This document shows, in pieces, positions 10,477 through 20,269 of a stretch of DNA of 64,000 nt. The notes under the pieces were generated by a model. It was not told the DNA's origin. It made no database searches and worked only from the letters and a program-made list of their open reading frames with translations. A program made the translations under genes and the position numbers. The DNA is taken from the NCBI RefSeq assembly GCF_001187865.1, contig NZ_LGIT01000009.1, positions 620,001-684,000 of the forward strand, read 5' to 3'. This DNA is from Klebsiella sp. RIT-PI-d (GTDB lineage: Bacteria; Pseudomonadota; Gammaproteobacteria; Enterobacterales; Enterobacteriaceae). Position 1 is the first letter of the stretch, and each line of letters starts with the position of its first letter.

Positions 10477-10505
10477 TTGACAGATTACAGTTTTCGTTCT
10501 GTAAT
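10477..10505 (+). promoter_or_regulatory. ihfB promoter with palindromic spacer
   Basis: A perfect -35 TTGACA (10477-10482) is followed by a 17-bp spacer and TGTAAT (10500-10505), a near-consensus sigma-70 promoter. The palindrome GATTACAG/CTGTAATC (10483-10490 and 10499-10506) occupies the spacer and overlaps the -10. It could be an operator. IHF is known to autoregulate ihfB, but this palindrome does not look like an IHF site. Confidence 0.75.
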
Positions 10506-10513
10506 CAAGCACA

Positions 10514-10535
10514 AAGGGCGGCCTCGGCCGCCCTT
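10514..10535 (+). terminator. Strong hairpin after rpsA, in the ihfB 5' leader
   Basis: A perfect 10-bp stem AAGGGCGGCC/GGCCGCCCTT with a 2-nt loop is followed by tgttc. It can end rpsA transcripts. Because the predicted ihfB start lies just upstream (near 10512), it would also form the 5' end of ihfB mRNA. The T tail is short, so termination strength is uncertain. Confidence 0.65.
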
Positions 10536-10581
10536 GTTCAAGCTGTTAGCGAATATAGCCATTAAGGAAACCGGAGGAATT

Positions 10582-10872
10582 ATGACCAAGTCAGAGTTAA
10601 TCGAAAGACTTGCAAGCCAGCAATCGCATATCCCGGCAAAAGCGGTTGAAGATGCCGTGAAAGAGATGCTGGAACATATGGCCTCTACTCTTGCCGTTGG
10701 TGAGCGCATTGAAATTCGCGGTTTCGGCAGCTTCTCTTTGCACTATCGCGCACCCCGCACCGGGCGTAACCCAAAAACAGGTGATAAAGTGGATCTGGAA
10801 GGGAAATATGTTCCGCACTTTAAACCGGGTAAAGAATTACGCGACCGCGCCAATATTTATGAAGGTGATTGA
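10582..10872 (+). CDS. ihfB: Integration host factor beta subunit
   Basis: IhfB pairs with IhfA to bend DNA sharply at specific sites in nucleoid organisation, recombination and transcription. The HU/IHF fold is complete, with the beta-arm RNPKTGDKV and the intercalating Pro64. The start at ATG 10582 follows a perfect GGAGGA and gives [10 protein letters not shown]. The product has 96 residues against 94 in E. coli: the C-terminus reads IYEGD rather than IYG. Single gene between its own promoter and a good terminator. Confidence 0.97.
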   Translation: MTKSELIERLASQQSHIPAKAVEDAVKEMLEHMASTLAVGERIEIRGFGSFSLHYRAPRTGRNPKTGDKVDLEGKYVPHFKPGKELRDRANIYEGD

Positions 10873-10909
10873 GTTATTACCGTCAAGCAGACGATAAAAC
10901 TTGAGCACG

Positions 10910-10935
10910 AAAAAAGCACCTGAGGGTGCTTTTTT
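10910..10935 (+). terminator. Rho-independent terminator after ihfB
   Basis: AAAAAAGCACC / GGGTGCTTTTTT with a 3-nt loop, a perfect symmetric stem with a T run, 38 bp past the ihfB stop. Confidence 0.9.
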
Positions 10936-11094
10936 CACATCTGCCCCTCGTGAAGAACTGGAATCGTCCTCGCAGTATCGCTTGCCCACCCCAGCAACAT
11001 TATCGAATTTTTACGCAGCCCGCCGCAAACCCGATCATTTCCAGCCGACAATGCCATAATCTCGCGCCACACTGCCTGTAACAGGGAGGTGTTT

Positions 11095-13359
11095 ATGCGT
11101 TTACCACAGCTTGCACTGTGTACTATCGCGGGTATTGCTCCGCTTATCTGGCTACCCGTTTTGCCGGGAGTTGCATGGATCGGCCTGATAATTATCGTTG
11201 CAGCCGGACTGGCATTTTATGGCTCGCGGGCTGCTCAGGTTGGGGGATTAACCGCACTTTTTTTCTGCTGGGGCGTGCTGGCCGCACATCATCTCTTGTG
11301 GCCTGCTCAACATCTCCCGGGCAAAAATCAGCAGGTCGAAATTACTCTTACCGCGACCGATGGCGCGATGACGCATCAGGGCGTGATCACTCGTTATAAA
11401 GGAGAAAGGCTTTTTCCCGCGCCGGGGATCGTGCTTTACGGTAACTACTTACCACAGTCGGGTTGCGCGGGTCAGCGCTGGGCAATGACCATTCGCGCAC
11501 GTGCGGTGTACGGTGAGTTGAACGACGGCGGTTTTGATACTCAACGTAATGCTTTTGCACAACATAAGCCTCTTACGGGGCGTTTTATCCGGGCGCAGGT
11601 GCTTGATGCTCACTGTAGTTGGCGTGCACGTTATCTTAACTCGCTCACGACTACACTTATGCAGTATCCCTGGCAAGGCGTTATTATCGGTCTGGGTATG
11701 GGAGAGCGACTGGCGGTAGCTGCTGATGTCAAAACGCTTATGCAGCAGACTGGCACCTCGCATCTGATGGCAATATCCGGCCTGCATATTGCGCTCGGCG
11801 CATCGCTGGGCTGGCTGTTGATCCGGGGCCTGCAATTTTTTCTGCCGTGCCGCCTGATTAGCTGGCGCATTCCACTCATCTTTGCATTTCTGTGCGCGGC
11901 GTTTTACGCATGGCTGACCGGCTTACAACCTCCCGCATTACGTACTATCGTCGCGCTGGGTATCTGGTACGGGCTGCGCCTGAGCGGGCGTCAGTGGTCG
12001 CCATGGGATATCTGGCTTTGTTGTCTCGGCGCAATCCTGTTCTTCGATCCGCTGGCGATACTGTCACAAAGTTTGTGGCTCTCGGTCTTTGCCGTTGCCG
12101 CCCTTATTTTCTGGTATCAATGGTTGCCGCTGCCGGCGTGGAAGATGCCTGTACCGCTGCGGCAGCTTGCTGGATTATTTCATCTGCAACTGGGAATAAT
12201 GGTACTGCTATTGCCGCTTCAGGTGCTGTTATTTCACGGCATCAGTACCACATCATTGGTCGCCAATCTTTTTGCTGTGCCGCTGGTGACGTTCATTGTC
12301 GTGCCGCTGATTCTGGCCGCCATGCTGCTGCATCTCACCGGTCCGATAGTGGCAGAACATGGGATGTGGTATCTGGCCGATCGCCTGCTGGCACTGCTGT
12401 TTTATCTTCTGCGCCAGCTGCCCGATGGCTGGCTCGATGTTGATAAACGCTGGCAGGGCGTTATGGTCATGCCGTGGATAGCACTGATGCTATGGCGTTT
12501 TCAGGCGTGGCGCGTCATGAAAGCGACCCCGCTGGTCGTATTTATGTTACTAACCTTTCCTCTGTGGCGGCAAACCCGGCAGGATGTCTGGGCCGTGCAC
12601 ATGCTTGATGTCGGGCAGGGGCTGGGAATGATAATTGAACGCCACGGCAAAGCCATTTTATATGATACCGGTCTGGGCTGGCCGGGGGGTGACTCCGGAC
12701 AACAGTTGATCATTCCCTGGCTGCGCTGGCACCATTTGCAGCCGGAAGGCATTATTCTCAGCCATGAGCATCTCGATCATCGCGGCGGACTCAACGCCGT
12801 ACAGCATGCCTGGCCCAACGCCTGGGTCCGCAGCCCGCTCCCCTGGAAAGGCCACCAGCCCTGTTTTCGCGGTGAACGTTGGCAGTGGCAGGGACTAACC
12901 TTTAACGCACACTGGCCGCTAAGAAATACGCCTGATCAGGGTAATAACCGCTCTTGTGTCGTCAGGATTGACGATGGTCAGCACAGTATTTTATTAACGG
13001 GTGATATTGAAGCGTCGGCAGAGCTGGCCATGCTCAGCCATTACTGGCAGCATCTGGCTTCCACGCTCATTCAGGTACCGCATCATGGCAGTAATACTTC
13101 ATCGGGAATGGCCTTTATACAGCGGGTGAATGGACAGGCTGCCCTGGCGTCGGCGTCACGCTATAATGCGTGGCATTTTCCGTCGGCAAAAGTGGTAAAA
13201 CGTTATCAGAAACAGGGATATCAATGGTTAGACACGCCTCATGAAGGGCAAATTAGCGTCGCTTTTACGCGAGAGGGATGGCAAATCATAAGCCTGCGCA
13301 AACAAATTTCCCCTCGCTGGTATCATCAGTGGTTTGGCGTGTCAGCAGATAACGGGTAG
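11095..13359 (+). CDS. ycaI: ComEC/Rec2-family DNA uptake channel homologue YcaI
   Basis: The family forms the inner-membrane channel that takes up single-stranded DNA in competent bacteria. In enterics, a role in DNA use or natural transformation is likely but little shown. The 754-residue product has an N-terminal membrane part with DUF4131, a multi-spanning competence domain (roughly residues 200-470), and a C-terminal metallo-beta-lactamase-like domain with SHEHLDHRGG and VPHHGSNTSS. ATG 11095 has GGGAGG at 5 nt spacing; a GTG two codons upstream is less likely. It shares this window with sxy, the competence regulator. Confidence 0.94.
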   Translation: MRLPQLALCTIAGIAPLIWLPVLPGVAWIGLIIIVAAGLAFYGSRAAQVGGLTALFFCWGVLAAHHLLWPAQHLPGKNQQVEITLTATDGAMTHQGVITRYKGERLFPAPGIVLYGNYLPQSGCAGQRWAMTIRARAVYGELNDGGFDTQRNAFAQHKPLTGRFIRAQVLDAHCSWRARYLNSLTTTLMQYPWQGVIIGLGMGERLAVAADVKTLMQQTGTSHLMAISGLHIALGASLGWLLIRGLQFFLPCRLISWRIPLIFAFLCAAFYAWLTGLQPPALRTIVALGIWYGLRLSGRQWSPWDIWLCCLGAILFFDPLAILSQSLWLSVFAVAALIFWYQWLPLPAWKMPVPLRQLAGLFHLQLGIMVLLLPLQVLLFHGISTTSLVANLFAVPLVTFIVVPLILAAMLLHLTGPIVAEHGMWYLADRLLALLFYLLRQLPDGWLDVDKRWQGVMVMPWIALMLWRFQAWRVMKATPLVVFMLLTFPLWRQTRQDVWAVHMLDVGQGLGMIIERHGKAILYDTGLGWPGGDSGQQLIIPWLRWHHLQPEGIILSHEHLDHRGGLNAVQHAWPNAWVRSPLPWKGHQPCFRGERWQWQGLTFNAHWPLRNTPDQGNNRSCVVRIDDGQHSILLTGDIEASAELAMLSHYWQHLASTLIQVPHHGSNTSSGMAFIQRVNGQAALASASRYNAWHFPSAKVVKRYQKQGYQWLDTPHEGQISVAFTREGWQIISLRKQISPRWYHQWFGVSADNG

Positions 13360-13395
13360 AATATGCGGCTATTTCAACAAATGCTGGTTTTTTGA

Positions 13396-15144
13396 ATGCA
13401 TAACGATAAAGATCTCTCTACGTGGCAGACCTTCCGCCGACTCTGGCCGATTATTGCGCCTTTCAAGCCGGGTTTGATCGTGGCGGCTATTGCGTTAATC
13501 CTCAACGCGGCCAGCGATACCTTCATGCTATCGCTTCTTAAACCACTACTGGATGATGGGTTTGGTAAAACGGATCGCTCGGTGTTGATATGGATGCCGC
13601 TGGTGGTGATCGGTCTGATGATTGTGCGAGGTATAACCAGCTACGTCTCCAGCTATTGTATCTCCTGGGTTTCCGGAAAAGTGGTGATGACCATGCGTCG
13701 TCGTCTTTTTAGCCATATGATGGGTATGCCGGTCTCTTTTTTCGACAAACAGTCCACCGGAACGTTACTGTCACGTATTACCTATGATTCAGAACAGGTT
13801 GCTTCCTCTTCATCTAACGCGTTAATCACCGTTGTACGTGAAGGGGCATCGATTATCGGCCTGTTTATTATGATGTTTTATTACAGCTGGCAATTGTCCG
13901 TCATCCTGATCGTCCTTGCACCTATTGTCTCCTTTGCCATTCGTCTGGTCTCTAAGCGTTTTCGCAGCATCAGTAAGAATATGCAGAACACGATGGGGCA
14001 GGTGACAACCAGTGCTGAACAGATGCTAAAAGGGCATAAAGAAGTACTGATTTTTGGTGGACAGGACGTCGAAACAAAACGTTTTGATAAGGTCAGCAAT
14101 AAAATGCGCCTGCAGGGAATGAAGATGGTGTCTGCCTCGTCTATTTCCGATCCCATCATTCAGCTGATTGCCTCACTGGCACTGGCCTTCGTTCTTTACG
14201 CTGCCAGTTTCCCGAGCGTAATGGAAACGTTAACCGCAGGGACGATTACCGTCGTTTTCTCATCAATGATTGCGCTGATGCGTCCTTTGAAGTCACTGAC
14301 CAACGTGAATGCCCAGTTTCAGCGTGGGATGGCGGCCTGTCAGACGCTGTTTACCATTCTTGATTCTGAACAGGAAAAAGATCAGGGTACTTATGTGGTT
14401 GAACGTGCACAAGGAAATCTCGAATTTCGCAACGTTACTTTTACCTATGCAGGGCGTGAAGCGCCGGCTCTGCGTGATATAAACCTGAATCTTCCACAAG
14501 GTAAAACGGTTGCGCTGGTCGGTCGCTCCGGCTCGGGTAAATCGACGATTGCCAGCCTGATCACCCGCTTTTATGACATTGACGAAGGACGTATTCTGCT
14601 TGATGGCCGCGACCTGCGTGAATACACGCTCTCATCGCTGCGCGATCAGGTCGCATTAGTCTCCCAAAACGTGCATCTGTTTAATGATACGGTGGCGAAC
14701 AACATTGCCTATGCGCGGACCGAAGTGTACAGCCGCGAGCAAATTGAAGAAGCGGCACGTATGGCGTATGCAATGGACTTCATCAACAAAATGGATAACG
14801 GCCTTGATACGATTATCGGTGAGAATGGGGTAATGCTTTCCGGCGGTCAGCGTCAGCGTATTGCCATTGCCCGTGCGCTGCTGCGCGACAGTCCGATCCT
14901 GATCCTTGATGAAGCAACTTCAGCGCTGGATACTGAATCTGAGCGTGCAATCCAGGCCGCGCTGGATGAATTGCAGAAGAACCGTACTTCTCTGGTGATT
15001 GCCCATCGCCTGTCAACCATTGAACAGGCTGATGAAATCGTGGTAGTTGAAGATGGCTGTATCGTAGAGCGCGGAACGCATCACGATCTGATCGAACAGC
15101 GTGGGGTTTATTCGCAACTGCATAAGATGCAATTCGGGAAATGA
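13396..15144 (+). CDS. msbA: Lipid A/LPS flippase, ABC exporter
   Basis: MsbA flips core-lipid A across the inner membrane using ATP and works as a homodimer. The 582-residue product is the E. coli length. Six transmembrane helices (about residues 20-310) precede one nucleotide-binding domain with Walker [10 protein letters not shown] near 376-384, signature LSGGQRQR near 481, Walker [13 protein letters not shown] near 500 and a switch His in AHRLST. Its stop overlaps the lpxK start by 4 nt (ATGA), giving translational coupling with another lipid A gene. Confidence 0.98.
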   Translation: MHNDKDLSTWQTFRRLWPIIAPFKPGLIVAAIALILNAASDTFMLSLLKPLLDDGFGKTDRSVLIWMPLVVIGLMIVRGITSYVSSYCISWVSGKVVMTMRRRLFSHMMGMPVSFFDKQSTGTLLSRITYDSEQVASSSSNALITVVREGASIIGLFIMMFYYSWQLSVILIVLAPIVSFAIRLVSKRFRSISKNMQNTMGQVTTSAEQMLKGHKEVLIFGGQDVETKRFDKVSNKMRLQGMKMVSASSISDPIIQLIASLALAFVLYAASFPSVMETLTAGTITVVFSSMIALMRPLKSLTNVNAQFQRGMAACQTLFTILDSEQEKDQGTYVVERAQGNLEFRNVTFTYAGREAPALRDINLNLPQGKTVALVGRSGSGKSTIASLITRFYDIDEGRILLDGRDLREYTLSSLRDQVALVSQNVHLFNDTVANNIAYARTEVYSREQIEEAARMAYAMDFINKMDNGLDTIIGENGVMLSGGQRQRIAIARALLRDSPILILDEATSALDTESERAIQAALDELQKNRTSLVIAHRLSTIEQADEIVVVEDGCIVERGTHHDLIEQRGVYSQLHKMQFGK

Positions 15145-16121
15145 TCGCCCGTATCTGGTCCGGTGAATCACCGCTGTGGCGACTTTTACTGCCGCTCTCC
15201 TGGCTTTATGGCCTCGTCAGCGGTCTAATTCGCCTGAGCTACCGGCTTGGTCTGAAGAAGTCGTGGCGCGCCCCGGTTCCTGTGGTGGTGGTGGGTAATC
15301 TTACCGCCGGAGGCAACGGCAAGACCCCTGTTGTCATCTGGCTGGTCGAACAGCTTCAGCAACGTGGCATTCGCGCAGGGGTTGTCTCTCGCGGCTACGG
15401 TGGTAAAGCCGAACGTTACCCTCTGCTGCTTAATGACCAGACCACGCCCGCCAGCGCGGGTGACGAGCCGGTACTTATTTATCAGCGTACCGGCGCACCT
15501 GTTGCCGTTTCTCCGGTGCGAGCCGACGCGGTGAGTGCGCTGCTGGCCCGGCACGATTTACAGCTCATTATTACCGACGATGGTCTGCAACACTATCGGC
15601 TGGCGCGTGATGTCGAAATCGTGGTGGTCGATGGCGTCCGACGCTTCGGCAACGGCTGGTGGCTTCCTGCCGGGCCTATGCGTGAGCGCGTATCGCGGCT
15701 GAAAACGGTGGATGCCATTATTACTAACGGCGGTACGCCTGCGCCGGGCGAGATCTCAATGACTCTCCGTCCCGGGCAGGCGGTAAATTTACTTACCGGT
15801 GAACGGCGTGAGGTTGCAGCGCTAACCAATGTCGTGGCGATGGCCGGCATCGGGCATCCGCCACGTTTTTTTGCTACCCTCGAAAATAGCGGTGTTCAGC
15901 CAGTCAACACTATTGCGCTGGCCGATCATCAGGCGTTAACGCAGGTTGAGGTCCAGGCCATGGCTACGCCTGAACAAACGCTTCTGATGACGGAGAAAGA
16001 TGCGGTGAAATGCCGGGCTTTTGCACAACCGAACTGGTGGTATTTACCGGTCAATGCGCAACCTGAAGGCGAACGCGCGCAACAGCTTCTGGCAAAACTG
16101 ACCCGACTGGCGCAACGTTAG
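15141..16121 (+). CDS. lpxK: Tetraacyldisaccharide 4'-kinase
   Basis: LpxK adds the 4'-phosphate to the lipid A precursor at the inner face of the inner membrane. The product has 326 residues (328 in E. coli). An N-terminal hydrophobic segment (about 15-32) anchors it, followed by the atypical P-loop TAGGNGKT at 55-62. Other conserved parts are [28 protein letters not shown] and [11 protein letters not shown]. Coupled to msbA by a 4-nt overlap. Confidence 0.97.
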   Translation: MIARIWSGESPLWRLLLPLSWLYGLVSGLIRLSYRLGLKKSWRAPVPVVVVGNLTAGGNGKTPVVIWLVEQLQQRGIRAGVVSRGYGGKAERYPLLLNDQTTPASAGDEPVLIYQRTGAPVAVSPVRADAVSALLARHDLQLIITDDGLQHYRLARDVEIVVVDGVRRFGNGWWLPAGPMRERVSRLKTVDAIITNGGTPAPGEISMTLRPGQAVNLLTGERREVAALTNVVAMAGIGHPPRFFATLENSGVQPVNTIALADHQALTQVEVQAMATPEQTLLMTEKDAVKCRAFAQPNWWYLPVNAQPEGERAQQLLAKLTRLAQR

Positions 16122-16161
16122 CCCTACGCTGCGAGCGCCGGTATGGATGACGGAGGAATAC

Positions 16162-17379
16162 ATGCTCTCTCTTAATGCCGCACGCTGCCTTCATCTTGCC
16201 GCCCAGGGGCTGCTTAAAAAGCCCCGCCATCGTGCACAGAGTAGCGACATTCTGCGCATCATCCGTCAAATGTCTTTACTGCAAATCGACACCATTAATA
16301 TTGTTGCCCGCAGTCCTTACCTGGTCCTTTTTAGCCGTCTGGGAGCGTATCCTCAAAGCTGGCTGGATGAGGCGTTACGTCGGGGGGAGCTGATGGAGTA
16401 CTGGGCACATGAAGCCTGTTTTCTGCCCCGCAGTGATTTCTCACTGCTGCGCCACCGGATGCTGGCACCTGAAAAAATGGGCTGGAAATATCGCCAGGCG
16501 TGGATGGAAGAGAACGCCGACGATATTGAACAATTAATGGCCTGGATCCAGACGCAGGGTCCGGTACGCGCTGCCGATTTTACACACCCGCAGAAGGGGA
16601 GCGGCGGCTGGTGGGCATGGAAACCGCATAAGCGCCATCTCGAAGGGCTGTTTACCGCCGGAAAAGTCATGGTAGTGGAGCGGCGTAATTTTCAGCGGGT
16701 TTACGATCTTACCCATCGGGTACTGCCTGAATGGGATGATGCGCGTGACGCACTTAGCCAGCCGGCGGCAGAAGAGATCATGTTGCAAAACAGCGCCCGC
16801 AGCCTGGGCATTTTTCGACCGCAGTGGCTGGCCGATTATTACCGGTTACGCCAGCCAGACACCGCCGCATTGCTGGCCCGCTGGCAGGACGAAAAACGGG
16901 TTATTCCCGTCGAGGTTGAAACGCTCGGCACCCTGTGGCTGCATGCCGATCTCCAGACGTTACTTCCTGCCGCGCAGGCGGGTACGTTACGCGCCACCCA
17001 TAGCGCAGTGCTCTCACCATTTGATCCCGTGGTCTGGGATCGTAAACGTGGCGAACAGTTATTTAATTTCAGCTATCGGCTGGAGTGCTACACGCCGGCG
17101 GCAAAACGTAAATACGGATATTTTGTTCTGCCCCTGCTGCATCAGGGGCGGCTCGTCGGGCGTATGGATTGCAAAATGCACCGTAAAGCTCAGGTTTTGG
17201 AGATTATTTCGCTCTGGCTGGAGAAGGGTGAAAAAGTGAACCGTACCCTTGAAAAAGGACTCACCTCTGCGATTAATGATTTTGCCCGCTGGCAGGGCGC
17301 AACGCGTATTATCACGGGATTATTACCGGAAATGCTATTTGCACATCAGCGCGGCGGCTGGGAAGTTGACGTAGACTGA
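16162..17379 (+). CDS. ycaQ: Winged-helix HTH_42-family protein YcaQ (DNA interstrand cross-link glycosylase)
   Basis: E. coli YcaQ (AlkX) is reported as a DNA glycosylase that unhooks interstrand cross-links. The product has 405 residues and keeps the family motif [24 protein letters not shown]. The QIDT segment corresponds to the QxD catalytic motif described for the family. The start at ATG 16162 has GGAGGA at 4 nt; an ATG five codons earlier (16147) is possible but has no ribosome site. It follows lpxK by 40 bp and precedes ycaR by 52 bp. Confidence 0.92.
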   Translation: MLSLNAARCLHLAAQGLLKKPRHRAQSSDILRIIRQMSLLQIDTINIVARSPYLVLFSRLGAYPQSWLDEALRRGELMEYWAHEACFLPRSDFSLLRHRMLAPEKMGWKYRQAWMEENADDIEQLMAWIQTQGPVRAADFTHPQKGSGGWWAWKPHKRHLEGLFTAGKVMVVERRNFQRVYDLTHRVLPEWDDARDALSQPAAEEIMLQNSARSLGIFRPQWLADYYRLRQPDTAALLARWQDEKRVIPVEVETLGTLWLHADLQTLLPAAQAGTLRATHSAVLSPFDPVVWDRKRGEQLFNFSYRLECYTPAAKRKYGYFVLPLLHQGRLVGRMDCKMHRKAQVLEIISLWLEKGEKVNRTLEKGLTSAINDFARWQGATRIITGLLPEMLFAHQRGGWEVDVD

Positions 17380-17431
17380 GGTGTCATTATGCTATGCTGC
17401 AACGGACCTTACCGGTCCATCAGGAGAATTT

Positions 17432-17614
17432 ATGGATCATCGTTTGCTTGAAATCATTGCCTGCCCGGTTTGCAACGGCAAGCTCTATTACAGTCAGGAT
17501 AAACAGGAACTTATCTGTAAATCCGATCATCTGGCTTTTCCGCTGCGTGAAGGCATTCCGGTGCTGCTGGAAACACAAGCGCGTCAGCTAAATGCAGAAG
17601 AGAGTCGTCCATGA
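17432..17614 (+). CDS. ycaR: Trm112/UPF0434-family small protein YcaR
   Basis: A 60-residue cytoplasmic protein, the E. coli length, with one zinc-type pair Cys11-Pro-Val-Cys14 and a further Cys29. The family resembles Trm112, an activator of methyltransferases. Its precise role in enterics is not known, and its fixed position before kdsB suggests a link to LPS synthesis (inference). The start at ATG 17432 follows AGGAG. Its stop overlaps the kdsB ATG by 4 nt. Confidence 0.94.
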   Translation: MDHRLLEIIACPVCNGKLYYSQDKQELICKSDHLAFPLREGIPVLLETQARQLNAEESRP

Positions 17615-18357
17615 GTTTTGTGGTTATCATTCCGGCACGCTACGCATCAACTCGCCTGCCTGGCAAACCGCTACAGGACATTAACGGCAAACCGATGATC
17701 CTGCACGTACTGGATCGCGCCCGTGAATCCGGTGCGGCACGTATCATTGTGGCCACCGATCATCCTGATGTCGCCCGCGCGGTAGAGGCGGCCGGCGGTG
17801 AGGTCTGTATGACCCGCGCCGACCATCAGTCAGGCACTGAAAGACTGGCGGAAGTGGTTGAGAAATGCGCATTCAGTGATGATACAGTCATTGTGAATAT
17901 TCAGGGTGATGAGCCGATGATCCCGCCAGCGATTGTACGTCAGGTGGCAGAAAATCTGGCGGCCAGCGATGCGGGTATGGCAACCCTGGCGGTGCCTGTT
18001 CACGATGCCGAAGAGGCCTTTAATCCGAATGCGGTTAAAGTCGTGATCAATGAGCGGGGCTATGCGCTGTACTTCTCCCGGGCGACCATCCCCTGGGATC
18101 GCGACCGTTTTGCGCAATCACGCGACGCTATTGGCGATACGCTGCTGCGCCATATTGGCATTTATGCTTATCGTGCCGGGTTTATTCGCCGCTATGTGAG
18201 CTGGGTACCCAGTCCGCTGGAACAGATTGAAATGCTGGAGCAGCTTCGCGTGCTGTGGTACGGCGAAAAAATCCACGTTGCCGTAGCGCATGAGGTTCCG
18301 GGAACCGGGGTTGATACGCCGGAAGATCTGGAGCGCGTCCGCGCTGAGATGTGCTAG
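17611..18357 (+). CDS. kdsB: 3-deoxy-manno-octulosonate cytidylyltransferase (CMP-Kdo synthetase)
   Basis: KdsB activates Kdo with CTP to give CMP-Kdo for the LPS inner core. The 248-residue product is the E. coli length. Conserved parts are [15 protein letters not shown] at the N-terminus (nucleotide and phosphate contacts), [12 protein letters not shown] with the metal-binding Asp, and [10 protein letters not shown]. Coupled to ycaR through ATGA. A terminator lies just after the stop, ending the msbA-kdsB group. Confidence 0.98.
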   Translation: MSFVVIIPARYASTRLPGKPLQDINGKPMILHVLDRARESGAARIIVATDHPDVARAVEAAGGEVCMTRADHQSGTERLAEVVEKCAFSDDTVIVNIQGDEPMIPPAIVRQVAENLAASDAGMATLAVPVHDAEEAFNPNAVKVVINERGYALYFSRATIPWDRDRFAQSRDAIGDTLLRHIGIYAYRAGFIRRYVSWVPSPLEQIEMLEQLRVLWYGEKIHVAVAHEVPGTGVDTPEDLERVRAEMC

Positions 18358-18363
18358 TCCTCA

Positions 18364-18400
18364 TCTCCCTCCCGCCCGGGAGGGAGAAACTTTTTCATTT
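18364..18400 (+). terminator. Rho-independent terminator after kdsB
   Basis: A perfect 10-bp stem TCTCCCTCCC/GGGAGGGAGA (18364-18373 and 18378-18387) with a 4-nt loop is followed by the T-rich stretch aactttttcattttt. Confidence 0.88.
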
Positions 18401-18498
18401 TTTTTCAACTTTTCTGTAGCCGCTTTGATCTTATCCGGTGACATCCTCCATTCAGGCGCTCATTATGAAATCAGTAATATTCATAAGGATTATCTGAG

Positions 18499-19392
18499 AT
18501 GGAACAGTTACGTGCCGAATTAAGCCATCTTCTGGGGGAGGATCTCAGTCGAATGGAGTGCGTCAATGAGAACATTCACTCTTCGCTGTGGTCACTCTAT
18601 GACGCTCAGGGAAACCCCATGCCGCTGATGGCAAAAAGTTTTACGACCTCGGGGCTGGCCAGGCAGCTTGCCTGGAAGATCTCAATGCTTGCACGCAGCG
18701 GCACGGTAAGAATGCCAGTTGTCTATGGCGTCCTGACGCATGAGGAACATCCGGGGCCGGATGTTCTGCTTATGGAGCGTCTGCGTGGCGTGTCGGTAGA
18801 AGCGCCGGCCCGCACTTCGCAGCGCTGGGAGCAGCTTAAAGATCAGATTGTGGAAGGTCTTCTTTCCTGGCACCGGCAGGACAGCCGGGGCTGTGTTGGC
18901 TCGGTTGATAATACCCAGGAAAATGTATGGCCGCACTGGTATCGTCAGCGCGTCGATAAACTCTGGAATACGCTTAATCTCTACAGCAATACCGGCCTGA
19001 CCATGCAGGATAAGCGTCTGTTATTTCGCGCCCGGGAATGCCTGCCTGCGCTGTTTGACGGCTTCAACGACAATTGCGTGCTGGTGCATGGTAATTTAAC
19101 CCTAATGAGTATGCTCAAAGACGCCCGTAGCGATCAGCTGATCGCCATGACCGGGCCCGGCATTACACTTTGGGCCCCGCGAGAGTATGAACTCTTTCGC
19201 CTGGCAGATAATCAGCTCGCAGAAGATTTACTGTGGCACTACCTGCAGCGTGCGCCGGTGGCAGAGGCCTTTCTCTGGCGGCGCTGGCTGTATCTGTTGT
19301 GGGATGAAGTAGCGCAGCTGGTCAATACCGGTCGTTTTGATCGCAGGCGATTTGATTTGGCCGCTAAATCACTCATGCCCTGGCTTGCCTGA
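18499..19392 (+). CDS. ycbJ: Aminoglycoside-phosphotransferase-like (kinase-fold) protein YcbJ
   Basis: Function unknown. The 297-residue product is the E. coli length and resembles the APH/choline-kinase fold. PDVLLMERLRGV resembles the hinge region. LVHGNLTLMSML sits where the catalytic loop HGDxxxxN should be, with Asn in place of the catalytic Asp, and no clear DFG-like Asp follows. It may be a pseudokinase. It stands alone between kdsB and the opposing elyC; its last 24 nt overlap the 3' end of elyC. Confidence 0.88.
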   Translation: MEQLRAELSHLLGEDLSRMECVNENIHSSLWSLYDAQGNPMPLMAKSFTTSGLARQLAWKISMLARSGTVRMPVVYGVLTHEEHPGPDVLLMERLRGVSVEAPARTSQRWEQLKDQIVEGLLSWHRQDSRGCVGSVDNTQENVWPHWYRQRVDKLWNTLNLYSNTGLTMQDKRLLFRARECLPALFDGFNDNCVLVHGNLTLMSMLKDARSDQLIAMTGPGITLWAPREYELFRLADNQLAEDLLWHYLQRAPVAEAFLWRRWLYLLWDEVAQLVNTGRFDRRRFDLAAKSLMPWLA

Positions 19393-20148
19393 CGCCCCCT
19401 TTAGCCACTGCCAGACTCTGCCCAGCGTTTCATAGGCCACGCGATCGCTATGGCCCAGCCATACCGGAGACGGAATGGCGCGTTCCCAGGGGTTAAGCGG
19501 CGAATGAATTGCCAGCTGATTGGCGGGAGCCGGTAGTGGATGCAGGCCAGCGTTTTCAAAGAAGATCATGGCGCGCGGAAGATGGGACGCGGAGGTCACT
19601 AATAAGAAAGGGACATCGCCAATCGCGCTTTTTACCGCTGCCGCTTCTTCTTCCGTATCCTTCGGCTGGTCGAGGGTAATAATATCGCTGCGCGGTATGC
19701 CCAGACTTTCGGCGACCCTGGCTCCCGCTTCAGCGGTACTCACCGCATTACCCGTCGCCGGGCCACCGGTAAAGATCAGTTTTGATCCGGGATTTGCCCG
19801 CCATAAACGGATGCCTTCATTAAGACGCGGCAAACTGTTGTTAATCAAATTCGAACTGGGCGCCCACGCCGGATTCCACGTATAACCGCCTCCCAGCACT
19901 ACTACGTACTGAACCTGTTGGCTACCGCGCCAGGTCGGATAGGTATTTTCTACCGGGCGAAGTAAACCATCGGCGACCGGTTGCAGACTGAGCAGCAGGA
20001 GCGTAAGCCAGCCCAGGGTAATCACTGTTTTTCCGGTTTTTTGAAAACGGCTAAACCAGACCAGTGCTATGCCGCAGCCTATCAGTAAAAGTAACAGTGG
20101 CAGGGGCAGCAACAACCCGCCAACGACCTTTTTTAGCGTAAAAAGCAT
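19369..20148 (-). CDS. elyC: Envelope biogenesis factor ElyC (DUF218 family)
   Basis: ElyC is an inner-membrane protein needed for proper peptidoglycan precursor (lipid carrier) metabolism at low temperature. The 259-residue product matches E. coli. Two N-terminal transmembrane helices (about residues 10-30 and 40-60) precede a periplasmic DUF218 domain with VVLGGGYTWNP, PRLNEGIRLWR, FTGG, DTEEEAAAVK and TSASHLPRAM. It converges on ycbJ with a 24-nt overlap of the two 3' ends, and is divergent from cmoM. Confidence 0.95.
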   Translation of the reverse strand: MLFTLKKVVGGLLLPLPLLLLLIGCGIALVWFSRFQKTGKTVITLGWLTLLLLSLQPVADGLLRPVENTYPTWRGSQQVQYVVVLGGGYTWNPAWAPSSNLINNSLPRLNEGIRLWRANPGSKLIFTGGPATGNAVSTAEAGARVAESLGIPRSDIITLDQPKDTEEEAAAVKSAIGDVPFLLVTSASHLPRAMIFFENAGLHPLPAPANQLAIHSPLNPWERAIPSPVWLGHSDRVAYETLGRVWQWLKGASGKPGHE

Positions 20149-20269
20149 CCTTCCTGGCTCCTTTTTTAACCATACAACCTTGCTTTGTTCGGGATATTAC
20201 ACCAGATTGCTTCATTCTCTGCCCGGCTGTGACAAAATAGCCTCTTTGACAGGATCGCGGAGTGAGATT

